The position numbers were made by a program, and so were the translations under genes. A DNA stretch of 64,000 bases. It comes from Ilex aquifolium (taxonomy: Eukaryota > Streptophyta > Magnoliopsida > Aquifoliales > Aquifoliaceae). How positions within the stretch are numbered: position 1 is the stretch's first letter; each line of letters opens with the position of its first letter. Location: contig OX637407.1 of the NCBI GenBank assembly GCA_951799425.1, forward strand, positions 1,495,501 through 1,559,500. Direction: 5' to 3'. Below the pieces are notes generated by a model. The model was not told where the DNA came from. It was given only the letters and a program-made list of their open reading frames with translations, and made no database searches. Of this stretch, positions 23,461 to 36,500 are shown one piece after another.

Positions 23461-24540
23461 AGGAACTGCGAGTGGAGGACAATAAATAAGTGGAAACAGT
23501 ACCTGACTGGGCAAAAGTAGCAGTGGAGGGAGATGGAACAACCTGTTGGTGGGACAGGAACTGGGCATACTCCTCTCGTGTAATAGTAACCAACCCAGTG
23601 TCTGGTGGCGCTGACTGAGGTATAGAAGCAACACCCGAGGTATCATCCTGATAGGAAGCCTAATTAGCAGTAGCAGAAGGTTTTCCATGTAAATCCCAAC
23701 AGAAATCAACAGTGTGCCCTCCACGACCACAGTGAGTATAGGAACGGGGTCCACCACGGCCCCCACGACCACCCGTACACCTCCTCGACCACCACGACCT
23801 CCACGTCCACCTCGATGACCATCACTGTGGCTGCTAGGAACCACAAGAGTTGTGCGATCAGTGGAGACACCATGATCAATGCCTGAAGGAGTAGACAAAG
23901 TAGCCCGCTGTAAGCGAGAGAAAACCTCAAGCAGTGAGGGAAGACTAGAACCACCCAAAATCTGAGAATGAATAGCCTCATATTCAGGTTTCAACCCTAC
24001 CAAAAACCTAACAACATTCATATCCTCATGTTGCTTTTGCCAAACTGCTGCATCAGTAGTGAATGGATGGTAGGTCTTCATCTCCTCACAGACTCCCCGA
24101 ACGTGAGAGTAATAATCCTCAAGTCTCATAGTATCCTGCTCCAACCGGAAGTACTCCTTACACACCTCATAAGCACGGGTAAAATTACCTGTACCAGAAT
24201 ACATAGTGGCCAAGTGATCCCATATCTCTTTGGCAGTGTCAAGATAGAGCAGAGCAGAGCTAATACTAGGCTCAATGCTATTCAACAATAGAGAAATAAT
24301 CTGAGCGTCCTCTTGTTCCCACTGATCATATCCAGGAGTGTCTTCCATTGGTTTAGGATTAACCAAATATTTCTTAAAACCTTTGCCTCGAAGGTAGACT
24401 TAAACAGAGCGAGACCATAAAGTATAATTGGTCCCATTAAGTTTAATAGAAGTCATAGGACCATTGAGAAGAGTTGGAGCAGTAGAGGCAAGTGACAAAG
24501 ATGGAGTAAGGGAGTTGGCATCTTGCTTGGGTTCCATAAT
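23452..24540 (-). pseudogene. gag: Copia gag (UBN2-type)
   Basis: The N-terminus carries the classic LNGTNYTLWSRSV motif. The gag core follows: WEQEDAQIISLLLNSIEPSI, AKEIWDHLATMYSGTGN, LRLEDYYSHVRGVCEEM-like text, FLVGLKPEYEAI and ILGGSSLPSL. A Gly/Arg-rich tail follows (GGRGGRGGRGG). Broken at a few places. Gag packages the element RNA. Confidence 0.85.
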
Positions 24541-24599
24541 TGTGCAGCAAATAGCAAACAAGAGAGTCTTACTATGGGTAGATTGCTGAACAGGACCTA

Positions 24600-24900
24600 G
24601 ATTAGCTATTGGACCACTGAATCGGAGAAGAAGAGGCTGATGGAGGGCTAAATCGGGCTGGATCACCAAGTTGGTCCGCTGAACCGGACAGCCTGGGGGT
24701 GCTAGACTGATGAACCGGAAGAGGAACTGAATGAACCGGTGAAAAAATAGCTGAACCGGACTAAAGAAACCAACTGGACCTCTGAACCGGAGTCGCACCT
24801 GAAGGAACCGGTCTGAACTGGTAAAACTTGAACCGGGATTGAACCGGTCGAAGATGGACCGGGAGGGAACCGGTCTAGGCTGGACCGTGGGTTGGGCTTG
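24600..24900 (-). repeat. Low-complexity leader rich in AACCGG
   Basis: About a dozen CCGG tetramers, several as AACCGGT, lie between primer site and gag. Translated frames here are an artefact of the repeat. Confidence 0.6.
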
Positions 24901-25019
24901 AAATGAGTTAAACCCATGGACTCGGGTCGAGTTCAGGTCCTGTATCCAAACCTGTGGAGTCGGGTCTGGATCTTGTCTTCCTCGTAGATTAGGGTTTCAA
25001 AAATGCTGGTCTTCGATGG

Positions 25020-25345
25020 CGGCGTCTTACAGGGACACCACCACAACAAATGACACCACACCACCACCACCACTAACGGCAGCGCCTTCACTATGACAAA
25101 CGACAGTGCCACAATCGACGACGATGATAAATCCACAACCCAAAATCAACAGTGCCACAATTGACACTACAGAGGCCACCACAACAATCGTCAACACCAT
25201 AGAGGCCACCACAACAGCAGCACCACACCACCACCATGAACGACACCACTACACCAGACAACACAGCCACCACCAACGTCCACAGAGGCCACCACAAGTG
25301 TTTCCACCACCACGATGACTTCGACGGCAGCACCACAACCAAACT
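25020..25345. repeat. CCA/CAC-rich simple repeat in copia leader
   Basis: Imperfect (CCA)n/(CAA)n tract. It yields open frames on both strands with His/Thr or Val/Gly-rich translations, which are not genes. Confidence 0.8.
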
Positions 25346-25398
25346 CAGTAACCCCAAAATATTTATTTATTTTTTTTAATTTATTTACGATTGTAATT

Positions 25399-25410
25399 GC
25401 TCTGATACCA
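25399..25410 (-). other. Copia primer-binding site, tRNA-Met type
   Basis: TGGTATCAGAGC directly adjoining the LTR. Confidence 0.9.
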
Positions 25411-25580
25411 TGTTAAGTTGAGAGAATTAACACAATATTAGAGAGAAACAGAGAGAGGTCAAAAAAATTAACCTAGCTCTCATACAAACTTGTATTTATA
25501 GTTAACTCACAATAATAAGAATTACATATACACCCTCTTACTATTAAAAATTTACACATACTACCTTAATACTCTTAACA
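25411..25580 (-). repeat. Copia 5' LTR (170 bp)
   Basis: Plus-strand ends TGTTAAGTTG and ACTCTTAACA form an inverted repeat. The next bases, ctttt, may be half of a target duplication whose partner is lost. Confidence 0.85.
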
Positions 25581-26330
25581 CTTTTAAAGAACAAGAAAGG
25601 TTGATTTTGCTATCTAATGCCCTAGCATTCCTTTCATGAGATTATGCCAATGTTGTTTCCTTATTATGCATACTTCATTTTTGGATTATATGTGAGCATA
25701 ATTCATTTTGTGCACAAGATTCCATGTCACATATACACATGGAGAACATGCCAGGATAACTAGAGTGTGATTCATTATTGAGAGACACCCTTGGTGAGTT
25801 TTGCATTAAAGCTTAATTAGGATAGCCAAAGTGAATGTGAATTCCGTTGTATAAATTTTTAAATTACATGTCCATTTCACACACACGAGTTTGAAAATGA
25901 ATGTGTAGCTGCATACTCTAGACTAGTATTTAAAGCCATGGTGTTGCTCATATGTGCTTGGTTCGGGTATTTGAACTATTTGTTATGTAACCATATGCTT
26001 GCGGGATGGTGGAATATTGCTCAAGCTTTTGATATTTGTAAGAATTAGGAATGCCTTTGTCATTTGAATACGTGTTTTACATTTTGGGTGTTCATTTTGG
26101 TAGGTAAATGTAGAAATCCAGGCCTTGTGTGTTGAAAGCATCAAAATTTTAAATCATATTGCAATTTCAGTAATGACTTGGGGCACGATCGCTCAATTGT
26201 GGTACACAAGTGTAGCTCATGTTTTTGGGGGAGTAGAGGTCATGAATAGGGTGTTAGAATGTGTAGGAGTTGAAATGAAGTGGAGAAGAAGTGATTTGGA
26301 GAGCACAAGTTTTTTGCAAATAAGTGAAAA
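25581..26330 (+). other. Post-pol noncoding block of A1
   Basis: Noncoding sequence with landmarks such as TTTCATGAGATTATGCCAA and GTGAGCATAATTCATT. It aligns with 38870-39580 in A2 and, in reverse, with parts near 58400-58440 in B. No gene seen. Confidence 0.65.
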
Positions 26331-26476
26331 CCTACCGGTAGGTTTGTACATAAAACTATCGGTAGGTTTTGCACACTGGATCTGAACCTACCGCAACAAT
26401 ATCGGAAGGTTTTGCTCACTGGAGTAAAACCTACGGTAGGTTTGGGCATCGACCTACCGGTAGGTTTTGCCCAGAA
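26331..26476 (+). repeat. Palindrome array upstream of A1 env-like ORF
   Basis: Cores CCTACCGGTAGG, CTATCGGTAGG and ATCGGAAGG alternate with TTTTGCACACTGG and TTTTGCTCACTGGAGT. The same core class occurs in the A LTRs. The array ends about 285 bases before the ATG at 26760. Confidence 0.8.
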
Positions 26477-26759
26477 TGCCAAAAATGAGGGTTTTTAATC
26501 AGATTTTTTCGGGAGACTGTTCATTGTCTTCCCAACTTACGAACTCTCAGGCATTTCTCTCTCCCCCCAAACATCTCTAAGCTTCAAAATTCCTCACCCA
26601 TCACCTTAATACCTCATATTTCACTGCTAGGGTCGTTTATTGAGTGAATTTTGTTGAAGATTGGTGGACTTCATCACTTAAACCCTAGGTTTGCCGATTT
26701 CCCCCCCCCCCCAATTTCTATTCTCCTTAAATCCTTCCAAAAGTTTCAAATTCCTTGCA

Positions 26760-28092
26760 ATGGCTCACACAGGGAAGGTCATTCTTGATCTTGTGGACCC
26801 TATTGAGGGGTTTTTTATGGAGTTCTTGTCGCTCTTGGTGTTTTGGGCACTGTTGCTTTGCATGGCCAGCACCAAGCGCACTGGGCCGGGTTCCCTACAA
26901 CCCGCAGGTGCTAGTGGCCGCAATAGGAGTGGTGAGGGATCAAGTGGTGATAGGAGGGAGCAACGGAAGAAGGCTCGCAATGATGTTCACTACCAAAGCA
27001 TCGAAGAGAAGAATGTGACCTATGAACGATTTGTGGATCGGATTTCCCTTGGCCCGAACAACGAGGTAGTGAGGATCATTGAGGCCAATGGGATAAGGCT
27101 CTAGTTTGAGCCCGTGAGTGCGTTCAACTTGGCTCTTTGTAGAGAGTTTTACCAAAAATTAAAGGTGGTGGACGAGGATGCATGTATTTTGAGAACGAAT
27201 GTGAGGGGGAAAACCTTCGATGTTACCCCAAACGTGATTGCTACCCTAATGCAGTATGAGAGGCCACCTCCCAGTGTCCTAGTGTTTCCCCACAACATCC
27301 CTGGGGTCAAGACTATTCCGGAGTATGCGAGGTTGATGTACGAGGACCCGACCCAATTCAGGGGAACGATCCAAGTCGGGGGCCTCAAGCACGCTTATGG
27401 GATGATGAACAAAGTGTTGCATTATAATTTGCTACCCAAGGGAGCTGAGAAGAGCCCAAACGTGGAAAAACTAGCCTTCCTGCACGCTGTTATGACCGGG
27501 AAGGCCATGGACATAGCCTTATTGATATGGGAGTTTATGAAAGACTTCGCTTAGGCTAGGAAGCCGAAAACAAATCTTCCCTTTGGTAATCTGGTCACCC
27601 AGATGTGCGACCACTACAAAGTCAAGGGATATGTCTCTGAATCCCTCGGAGACCGGAGCCATTGGGAAGGCGAACAGTAGCAAAAAGACGGCTATGACAT
27701 GGGGTAAGCCAGCCAGGGTTCCGAGGCCCGAGTCATCGGCTGTAGGACCATCCTCTGCGGGGCCGTCTGTCCTTGGGCCATCTACTTTTGCACCTGTGCG
27801 CACAGTATTACCGCGCCTAGACGTGTTGGATGAGACAGTGCAGGGGATATCGGCGATGATGACCAGGCTCTTCTAGCATACCTTTCCTGGTGAGCCGATG
27901 CCCGGTGGACCACAACCTCCGACTGCTAGACCTTCCACCTCTGCCCCCTCAGCTTCCACTGTTGTTGAGGTGGGAGATTCAGATGAGGACGACGATAACG
28001 AGGAGGAGGAGGGGACTAAGGACAACATTGAGGATGAGGATGCTGGAGAGGAGGATGCTGGAGAGGACGATGATAGAGATGAGGGTGATGAC
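26760..28092 (+). pseudogene. Env-like 3' ORF of A1 (putative plant transposon protein domain)
   Basis: The ATG at 26760 (MAHTGKVILDLVDPIEG) is chosen because it matches MARNVLIIHEATDPIEG in A2. A hydrophobic segment (FFMEFLSLLVFWALLLCMAS) could span a membrane. Next come a basic Ser/Gly/Arg stretch and a globular domain (TYERFVDRISLGPNN, FNLALCREFYQKLKVV, VRGKTFDVTPNVIATLM, LHYNLLPKG, LPFGNLV-like). It ends in an acidic tail. The globular part resembles the domain often labelled putative plant transposon protein (Transposase_32-like) that sits in the env position of Athila elements. Broken at about three places and cut at the tail by A2. Function unknown. Confidence 0.7.
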
Positions 28093-28796
28093 TGATTAGC
28101 ACAAAACATTGCATATTTAAAGTGCTTTTACATCCCTTTTGTGCCAGTTTTTGAGGTTAATATGAGTTGACATGCATTGTTTGTGCTATTTATAGAATTT
28201 CGGCATGGTTGCAGATAAAAGGTGATAAATGATGCTTGTTAAAACCTTCTCATAGTTTTTGAGATGAATGATGATGAAAGGATGGCTTGACGATAGATCA
28301 AGAGGTGAAGAAACCAAGAAATCAGCAAAAGCCAGGTGATGAGCGCATAATATTGCATATTTGAAGGGCTCATTACATGCATTATAACTCAACTTTTGCA
28401 TTTAAATACTTAGTGTTAGCCAAAATTGTCTATAATGTTGATATTTTGATGTTGCAACCTTTTATAGCTTAAATGATTGATTTTAGGACATTGCAACCTT
28501 GATGGATGTGTGGTGAAGGCATGAACACAATACATGAAGAATTGGAGGCTTAAAAGTGAAGAAATCAAGAAGGCATTGGTGCTTGGGAACAAGGGCACCA
28601 GGTGCAGCAACAATTGGAAGCACTGCCTCGGAATTCCTCCAGTTTGACCATGATATACTCAGAATTTGGAAAAGTTTAAAACATGAAAGTTGTAGATATG
28701 GGTGTCTTCTGTTTGGTGTCAAAATTTTAGCTCAATCCAACGGTTAAATCAAGAGTTATGCCGATTCTACAGAAGGTGGTCCAGTGCAGAAAAACA

Positions 28797-28856
28797 GTAC
28801 CGGTACTCGGTATCGGTACCAAATGGTACCGGTACCTAGTACCAGTACTCCGGACC
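28797..28856 (+). repeat. Palindrome array, core GTACCGGTAC
   Basis: Three to four cores (GTACCGGTAC, GTATCGGTACC, GGTACCGGTACC), then GGACCTTCTGG and TCGCGA. The Tekay-like LTR at 2603 also combines this core with CCTTCTGG and TCGCGA. Confidence 0.75.
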
Positions 28857-29934
28857 TTCTGGTCGCGAAAACAGCCTGTAACTCAACTTTGAGGCTTGGG
28901 GGTCCCACCTACACTTCTCCCACGCCTATCCCAACATTTCCTTACACATTTACAGGCCTCCTACACTCAAGTGGAAGACTTTAAAGGCCAATGCATAAAA
29001 GGAGGAATGGGGGGAAGTGGGCTGCCCAGGCTATGATCTCCTAGCCTGTCAAAGCCATCCATTCAGCCCTCTCTTGATGGGAGCTCGTACACACAGCTAG
29101 GGGGGAGCCTCATGGACGAAAATGCAACTCTCTCACACCATTATATTCAGCATTCCATTCATTTGTAAAGAGTTGGCTACCTAAGCTTAGTTTTAGTTCC
29201 ATGTAGAAGATGATGAATAGTGTAATGTAAGTTTATGTTTTTGCATTTTCCTTTCCATTTCAATTGTTGTAAGCTTTAAACTTCTTGTAATCTTCATTCC
29301 TTGCACTTTAATCTTAGTTGTTTCAAGTTTATTCCAAGTTTACTTGCATGTTTTAGATTTCACCATTGTTATGCTTTCATGTTCTTCATTTTCATGTTTT
29401 AAATTGGGTATTGTATTTCTTTCTTCTTAGTTTAAGATTTCTTGCATTTAGTTAAGTTCCATGCTTCATTTCTTCTACATGTCTTCCATTTACATTAATG
29501 TCTTTCCTTTCAAGCATGAGTAGCTAGATTTAAGTTGGTTAATCCAAGGGAAAATTCCTCTTGGGAATACCATGTTCAAATCTTCTTCATTCCTCCCTTT
29601 AGAGTCAAATGGTTCGGTTTGACGGGGTTGAGAGTGGATGAGTTGGTGAGCCTTTGATATTCCGTAGTCCTAGTCACGGTATATGCTTAGATACTCACCA
29701 ATCTCGTCCCTAGCTTCCCCCGAATCAATCGTTCATTCATGCTCAATCGGAGGAAGGCTTTGAGTTAATTTGGTATTCCCATTGGAATGAACCCTTTGGA
29801 TTAGCCAACACTTGCTTTATTTGCATTTTCATTTACAAACCAAACACAAAACTCAAACAAAAGATTTTACATTTTCTTTTCACTTTTGCAAAATCACTTT
29901 CACAAAACTCCCTTTCCTTCCCTGAGGAGACGAC

Positions 29935-29953
29935 CTTGGAATACTCTTCCAAG
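29935..29953 (+). other. Conserved LTR hairpin (copy 3)
   Basis: CTTGGAA, TACTC loop, TTCCAAG. Confidence 0.6.
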
Positions 29954-30200
29954 TAAAACACCGACAACGAAAGACTCCTTGCGATTGGGGAGCGCTTTTG
30001 TTCACACCCACATTTCATTCCACATATTTTGTTCATTCCACATTTCCATTCACATTCACATTTGTTGTTGCTCCTATATCTCTTGCATTATCCGGAGGGA
30101 GAGTGACACTCCCCCATCACTATAAGCCACATACACACATTGAGGGTGAGGGTGATGTTTAGGGGTTAGGATACAACAACGTTTCCAATCAATCACCAGG

Positions 30201-30325
30201 AAAAACCTACCGGTAGGTTTTGGCTACTGTCCTGCACCTACCGCCAAACCTACTGGTATTTTTAGCTCACTAGAGTGAAACCTACTAGTAGGTTGATGGA
30301 AACCTACCAGTAGGTTTTACTGAAA
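30201..30325 (+). repeat. Palindrome array of A2 5' LTR, core CCTACCGGTAGG
   Basis: Begins directly after the solo LTR. It has one perfect core and several decayed ones, with TTTTGGCTACTG and CTCACTAGAGTGAAACC spacers. The better-preserved partner is at 53329-53460. Confidence 0.75.
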
Positions 30326-31405
30326 CAGCCCAGATTCTGCATGTTAAGCTCTGCCACCTTGGGGGTCCCACCAAGCACACTCCCACTTGTCCCTGACACT
30401 TCTTACACTCTGAACAACCCTTCCTCAACCTACATTGGAATTTTGGAGCTTTGGGCATTAATAAAGAGAGAGGAGAGAGAAGATGTTGGGTGTGCAGGCA
30501 AAGCCTGCACTTGCCTGCACCAACCCATCCCTTGCAGGCCCCTATGGATGGAGATCACATCACACAGCTAGGGCATCACTCCATGGACGTTTTTGGAAAG
30601 GAGAATAGACCATTATTCAGCATTATGCAATACACATTGTAATATATAGAAAGAGAGAGAGTATAGGAAGAAGATGAATAGTGTTAGAGAGAGAAGTTGA
30701 GATTTTTGCATTTTCTTCGACCCATTGTCTTGTAATTTCATGTAAGAATCTTCTAAGCTTTGTTTGAAGTCTTTAATGCTATTTATTGCAAGTTATTTTC
30801 AAGTTTAGTCTTCCATTAAAGCTTTCACCATGAATGCATTCAAGTTCTTCAATTTCTTAGTTAGAGATGGGTATTCAATGCACTTTATTTTAGTTTATGT
30901 TTTCTTGCATTTACTTAGCTAGAATCTTCAATTCCTTAGAATGTCTTCTCATTACATTGTTTTCTTTAACTTAAGCATGAGTAGCTAAGTCTTTAAGTTG
31001 GCTAATCCAAGGGAGACCTCCTCTTGGGTATGCCATTTCAACCCATTTTCTTTCCTCCCCTCGGTGTACGATGGTTCGGTTTGACTGGGTTGAGTGCGGA
31101 CATGGTTGTGAGTCTTTCATATCCCATAGGTCTGGTCATGGGTTATGCTTGGATCCTCAGTTCCATCTTGTCTCTCACTTCCCACGAATCAATCGTTCAT
31201 CTATGCACCATTGGAAGAAGGTTTCGAGTTGACTTGGAATTCCCATTGGAGTGAACCCTTCGGATTAGCCAACACTTGTTTCCCATTTCATTTTCATCAC
31301 AACACAATCACAATCCAAACTTCAACCAACAAAATATTTTACACTTTACCCTTTTCTACCAAAATCACCTTCAACACGATTCACCTCATTTCCTGAGGAG
31401 ACGAC

Positions 31406-31424
31406 CTTGGAATACGATTCCAAG
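31406..31424 (+). other. Conserved LTR hairpin (copy 4)
   Basis: CTTGGAA, TACGA loop, TTCCAAG, about 205 bases before the LTR end. Confidence 0.6.
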
Positions 31425-31635
31425 TAAAACATGACAAGCAAAAGTCTCTCTGCGCTTGGGGAGCATTTTTGTTCACACACACACATTTCATTTTCCACCA
31501 TTCTGTTGCCCTTTCTTTTGACATCATTCCAAGGGAGCGTGACACTCCCCTCCCCTTTTCACACATACACCATATACACATTGAGGGATGATATTAGGAG
31601 ATTAGGAACAACAAAGGAAAATGACCAAGCATTTT

Positions 31636-31653
31636 TGGCGCCGTTGTTAGGGA
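31636..31653 (+). other. Primer-binding site of A2, tRNA-Asp type
   Basis: TGGCGCCGTTGTTAGGGA, four bases after the LTR end. Confidence 0.8.
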
Positions 31654-31790
31654 AGGCAAAGCGTTGAATCAAGAAGGTGATTTCCAGACAACGGAGGTAA
31701 GTCCCGTGATGTTCATCATGGGCTGAGGTACGTTGATCCTTGTACATACTTTTGTTTGTTTGCATTTTCAATTGTAGATAGTTTTGTTAT

Positions 31791-33509
31791 ATGTGGGGAC
31801 GGGACGAACAAAACCGACTAGTTAGAGAACCCTTGGGCCCCAATATGAACATTGACCAAGACCCACCCGAGGATGCGGGTGATAATTTTGAGAATGTAGG
31901 TGCCAATCCAAACATGCAACGGGGTGGGGGGGGACAAGAACCTAGAATGCCCAATTCGAGAATGCAATTTCCCCCTCCCGTGAATGAAGGGAACAACATC
32001 CACATTGAGCCTCCGGCGAGGTCAATGAGGGATTTACTTCAACCCACACGAAGCACCACACCCTCACGCATCCTCCTTCCGTTCCAAGCTCATCTCTTCC
32101 TAGTTAAACCGGGAATGTTGCAACTACTTCCCACATTCCATGGAATTGAGAAGGAGAACCCCTATTTGCACATAAAGGACTTCGAGGAAATATTTGCAAC
32201 CTTCCTCACCAATCATGGTATGGAAGACATAGCTAGGTTGAAATTGCTTCCCTTTTCCCTGAGAGATAAGGCAAAAACATGGCTTAATTCCTTGAGACCT
32301 CGATCCATAACATCGTGGAACCAAATGCTCTCCAAGTTTTTAAACAAATTTTTTCCGGTGCATAAAACCATCGCTCTAAAAAAAAAAATTCAAATTTTTT
32401 TGGAGAAATCCAATGAGCAATTTTACCAATGTTGGGATCGATACAAGGAATTACTACAATCCATTCCACACCATGGCTTTGAACCATGGCAATTGGTGAG
32501 TTTCTTCTATGAGGGAATCACACCGGGCCATCGACAGTTCATCGACATGATGTGTAATGGGGCGTTTTTGAACAAGGACCCCGATGAGGCCTTAGATTAC
32601 TTTGATACATTGGCTCAGAATGCACAATCATGGGACATTACGGATCCCACCGATGTACCAAGGTCTTCTCCTCAAGGGATTAGTTAAACTCATGGGGGAG
32701 GGATTTATGACTTGAGAGACCGAGAAGACTTGCTTTCCAAAATTGCCAAGTTATCTAGGAAGGTTGAGAGTCTTGAAGTCAATAGGAGACACGAGGTGTC
32801 TAATGTTTCAAAGATCGATGAGTTTTGCTCTATTTGTGAGAGTGGGGAGCATTCCATATCGGAGTGCCCCAACATTATGGAACTTAAGGAAGTGTATCAT
32901 GAGCAAGTCCATGAATTCAATCAAACGAGGCAATCATTATCCCCTCATTCTAACATGTACAATTCGGGTTGGAGCAATCACCCTAATTTTAGTTGGAGAA
33001 ATGATAACCCCATTCCTCATGGTTCAAATGCATATTCACCTCCCGTGCCTCCTAGGCAAAATCAATTTCAATCCCAAGGTCAAGCGTCTAGCTCCCAATA
33101 CCCCCGGTCCAATCTGCAAGGGTATTCATCAAATCCACCCCCACAACATTTCTCCCAAGGTCCACCTCCCCAAAGTTCTCCCCAACAAGGACCATCCAAT
33201 CATCCCACCTACCAACCTCCCCATAAGAGGAATTTGGAGGATATGGTTCATGCTTTCATTCAAAGCCAAACTACCTTCAACCAAAATCAAACCGCCATCA
33301 ACAATCAAAATGCTACATCTTTTAATGACATTCGAGCCCAACTCACAAAGTTGACAAACTCTATGGGAACATCACAACAAGAGAAGGGGAAATTCCCCGC
33401 TCAACCCCAAGAGAACCCTAGAGGTCAACATGTTGTTGATTCATTGGAGCCCTTAAGAGAGAGTTGTGAGCAACTCAAGGCAGTTACCACCCTTCGTAGT
33501 GGCAAATAA
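31791..33509 (+). pseudogene. gag: Gag of A2 (Athila type)
   Basis: The start MWGRDEQNRLVREPLGPN agrees with the gag start at the left edge of the window. The retrotransposon gag core lies at about codons 100-270 (FHGIEKENPYLHIKDFEEI, LKLLPFSLRDKAKTWLNSL, WDRYKELLQSIPHHGFE). A zinc knuckle CSICESGEHSISEC follows, then a Pro/Gln/Ser-rich tail ending before protease. About one break. It would form the particle and bind RNA through the knuckle. Confidence 0.88.
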
Positions 33510-33524
33510 ATTGATAAAACAATT

Positions 33525-36500
33525 GTGCCAAAAGTCTCTCCCAATGCCACATTGCCATTAGAGAAGGAGACCAAGGGTGACACCGATGAGGGTGAGGTGA
33601 GTCAGAAGAAAGAAAGTGAGGTGGTTGAGAAAGAAAAATTGATTGATGAAAGTGTGCATGTTTCCCCTATCCCTGCTCCTTTTCCTAATCGTTTGAAGCC
33701 ACCTGTAAAGGTGACTAATTATGCTGATATACTTGAAATGTTTAAGCAGGTAAATATCAACATTCCACTCCTTGATGTCATAAAGCAAATTCCATAATGT
33801 GCAAAGATCTTGGAAGACTTATGCACGGTGAAGAGGAGGCTCAACGTCCACAAGAAAGCATTCCTCACCGAGCAAGTGAGCTCGATTTTGAGGACAAACA
33901 CTCCTCCAAAGTTTAAAGACCCCGGCTGTCCTACCATTGCATAACCATTGGGAATTGCCGGGTTGAGCAAGCACTCTTTGATTTGGGGGCTAGTGTGAAC
34001 CTCCTTCCGTACTCAGTGTACCAACAACTTCAGCTCGAGGAATTGAAGCCTACTCCAATCATGCTTCAACTGGCGGATCGTAGTGTCCGAACACCGTGGG
34101 GAGTAGTTGAGGATGTCTTAGTGCAAGTTGATAAATTTTACTTTCCTGTTGATTTTATTGTGCCTGACACTCACCCAGTTGCAAATCTTAGCTCCCAAAT
34201 CCTTGTAATACTTGGTAGACCTTTTCTTGCCACCTCTAATGTTGTGATTAATTACAGGAATGATCTTATGAAGCTAGCATTTGGGAACATGACTATGGAG
34301 CTCAACGTGTTCAACTTGTCCAAGTAACCGAGGGATGATGAGGAGGCACATGAGATTAACCGGATTGACACCTTGGTAGAGGAGCACTTGGAGTTAATGA
34401 ACACCTTCAAGTTGGAAGAGAAGGGATTTGTTGTTATGAAAGAGATTGATGAGCAGGATGAGTTGGAGAGTTTGAAAGGGGTAGCAAAGTGGATCCCTAC
34501 ATTTGAGAAGCTCCCATACCAAGACAAGAAGATTTTCCCATCAAATTAGCAAAAGCCCAATTTGGAATTAAAGCCATTACCTTCCCATTTGAAGTATGCA
34601 TATCTTGGGGAAAATGAGACATTTTCGGTGGTAATTAGCTCAACATTGGAGGCTAAGCAAGAAGAAGAGCTATTGGAATTGTTGAGGAGGCATAAAGGGG
34701 CAATTGGTTGGAGAATTGCCGACATAAAAGGAATAAGCCCCCTCATTTACACACACCGTATTTATCTTGAGGAGGATGCCAAACCGTCTCGACAACTACA
34801 ATGAAGGTTGAAACCAATCATGAAGGAGGTGGTAAGGGACGAGGTGTTGAAATTACTTGACGTGGGCATCATTTTTTCGATTGTTGATAGTAAGTGGGTT
34901 AGCCCCATGCAAGTAGTACCCAAGAAGTCGGGAGTCACGGTTGTAGAGAATGAAGAGAATGAGCTTATTCCAACAAGGGTGATCACAGGTTGGAGAGTTT
35001 GTATTGATTACCGGAAGCTCAACCTGTGCACAAGAAAAGACCACTTCCCAATGCCATTCCTCGACCAAGTGCTGGAGCGAGTAGTGGGGCATCTATTCTA
35101 TTTCTTCTTAGATGGATACTCTGACTACAATCAAATTGAAATTGCACTGGAAGACCAAGAGAAGACCACCTTCACTTGTCCCTACGGTACCTTTGCTTAC
35201 CGTCGCATGCCTTTTGGGCTATGTAATGCCCCTGGGACCTTTCAACGTTGCATGATGGGAATCTTTAGTGATATGGTGGAGAAGATTGTTGAGGTGTTTA
35301 TGGATGACTTCTCGGTCTTTGGGGATTCTTTCAGTGGATACTTGGAAAATTTGGAGAAAGTGTTGGAGAGATGTGAATAGAAGAGTTTAGTCTTGAATTG
35401 GGAGAAGTGTCACTTCATGGTGACACAAGGAATTATTCTCGGGCACATCGTCTCGGCGAAAGGGATCGAAGTTGAAAAATCAAAGGTGGAGGCCATCTCC
35501 AACCTCCTTACACCGAGAGTCGTCAAGGATATCAGGTCGTTTCTGGGTCATGCTGGATTTTACCGTCGTTTCATAAAAAAATTTAGTACATTGGCCCGAC
35601 CCTTGACTAATTTTTTGTCTAAGGATGTCCCATTCGAGTGGTCGGATGATTGTGAGGCATCTTTTACAAAACTTATAAACATGCTTGTCACGCCTCCAAT
35701 TATGCGACCACCCAAGTGGGATTTATCTTTTGAGCTTATGTACGACGCGATTGATTACGCGGTCGGTGCAGTGCTCAGTAAAGGGAGGATAATAGACCCT
35801 ATGTAATATACTACGCTAGCAAAACGCTCAATGAAGCCCAAATGAATTACACTACCACAGAAAAGGAGCTGTTAGCGGTAGTATATGCACTAGATAAATT
35901 CCGGTCCTACATCATTGGTTCACTGATAGTTGTATATACTGATCATTCTACTTTAAAGTATATGTTGTCTAAGAAGGATGCCAAACCGAGACTTATCAGG
36001 TGGATCCTCTTACTCTAAGAGTTCAATCTGACAATCAAAGACAAGAAGGGAGTGGAGAACGTGGTGGCGGACCATCTATCTCGACTAGTGGTGCAAGCGG
36101 CCGATGAGTACATTCCTATCTTAGATTTCTTCCCTGATGAACATTTACTTTCTATTCATTCTATTTGTCCATGGTATGCTGACATATGTAACTATCTTGC
36201 AACAGGACAAATACCACCGCAGTGGAGCCCGGAGGATCGAAGGAGATTTATGGCGGATGTGAAGTACTTTTACTTTGACAACCTGTACCTGTTCAAGTAC
36301 TGACTTGACCAAGTCATAAGGAGATGCGTACCAGAAAATGAACAGCAGGAAGTCCTAGCATTCTGCCATTCAGAGGCATATGGTGGCCATTTCTCAGCGA
36401 AGAAAACTTCGGCAAAGATCCTACAATCAGGTTTTTACTGGCTCTCTCTGATAAAGGACTGTATTTCATTTTGTAAAGAGTGTGATAGATGCCAACATTT

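Larger units (their letters stand above)
23155..25580 (-). mobile_element. Ty1/copia element, 5' half, short LTR
   Basis: Minus-strand order: 170-bp 5' LTR (25411-25580), tRNA-Met primer site directly adjacent, low-complexity leader, gag, then the end of protease and the pre-integrase region, where it stops. The short LTR fits Ale/Retrofit-like copia lineages, but I cannot settle the lineage. Broken at several places, with the 3' half gone. Confidence 0.85.
28337..30195 (+). repeat. Solo LTR, Athila type (1859 bp), TSD ccagg
   Basis: TGATGAGCGC to CCAATCAATCA, flanked by perfect ccagg (28332-28336, 30196-30200). The uninterrupted sequence is seen at 53320. It carries a GTACCGGTAC array (28797-28856), a TATA-like GCATAAAAGG near 28993 and the hairpin at 29935-29953. 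Its closing sequence matches the LTR at 543-2331. Confidence 0.95.
28093..31631 (+). repeat. 5' LTR of A2 (about 1675 bp without nested solo LTR)
   Basis: Starts TGATTAGCACAAAACATTGC and ends ATGACCAAGCA. Interrupted by the solo LTR at 28337-30195. It contains an ACCGGT array (30201-30325) and the hairpin at 31406-31424. Open frames inside are not genes. Confidence 0.92.

Noticed and set aside
24600-24900. ACCGGT-rich copia leader as another regulatory palindrome array
   Set aside because: Cores are irregularly spaced in a generally CCGG-rich tract and lack repeated spacers, so I do not class it with the LTR arrays.
25020-25357. Val/Gly-rich and His/Thr-rich small proteins
   Set aside because: Artefacts of a CCA-rich simple repeat in the copia leader, open on both strands.
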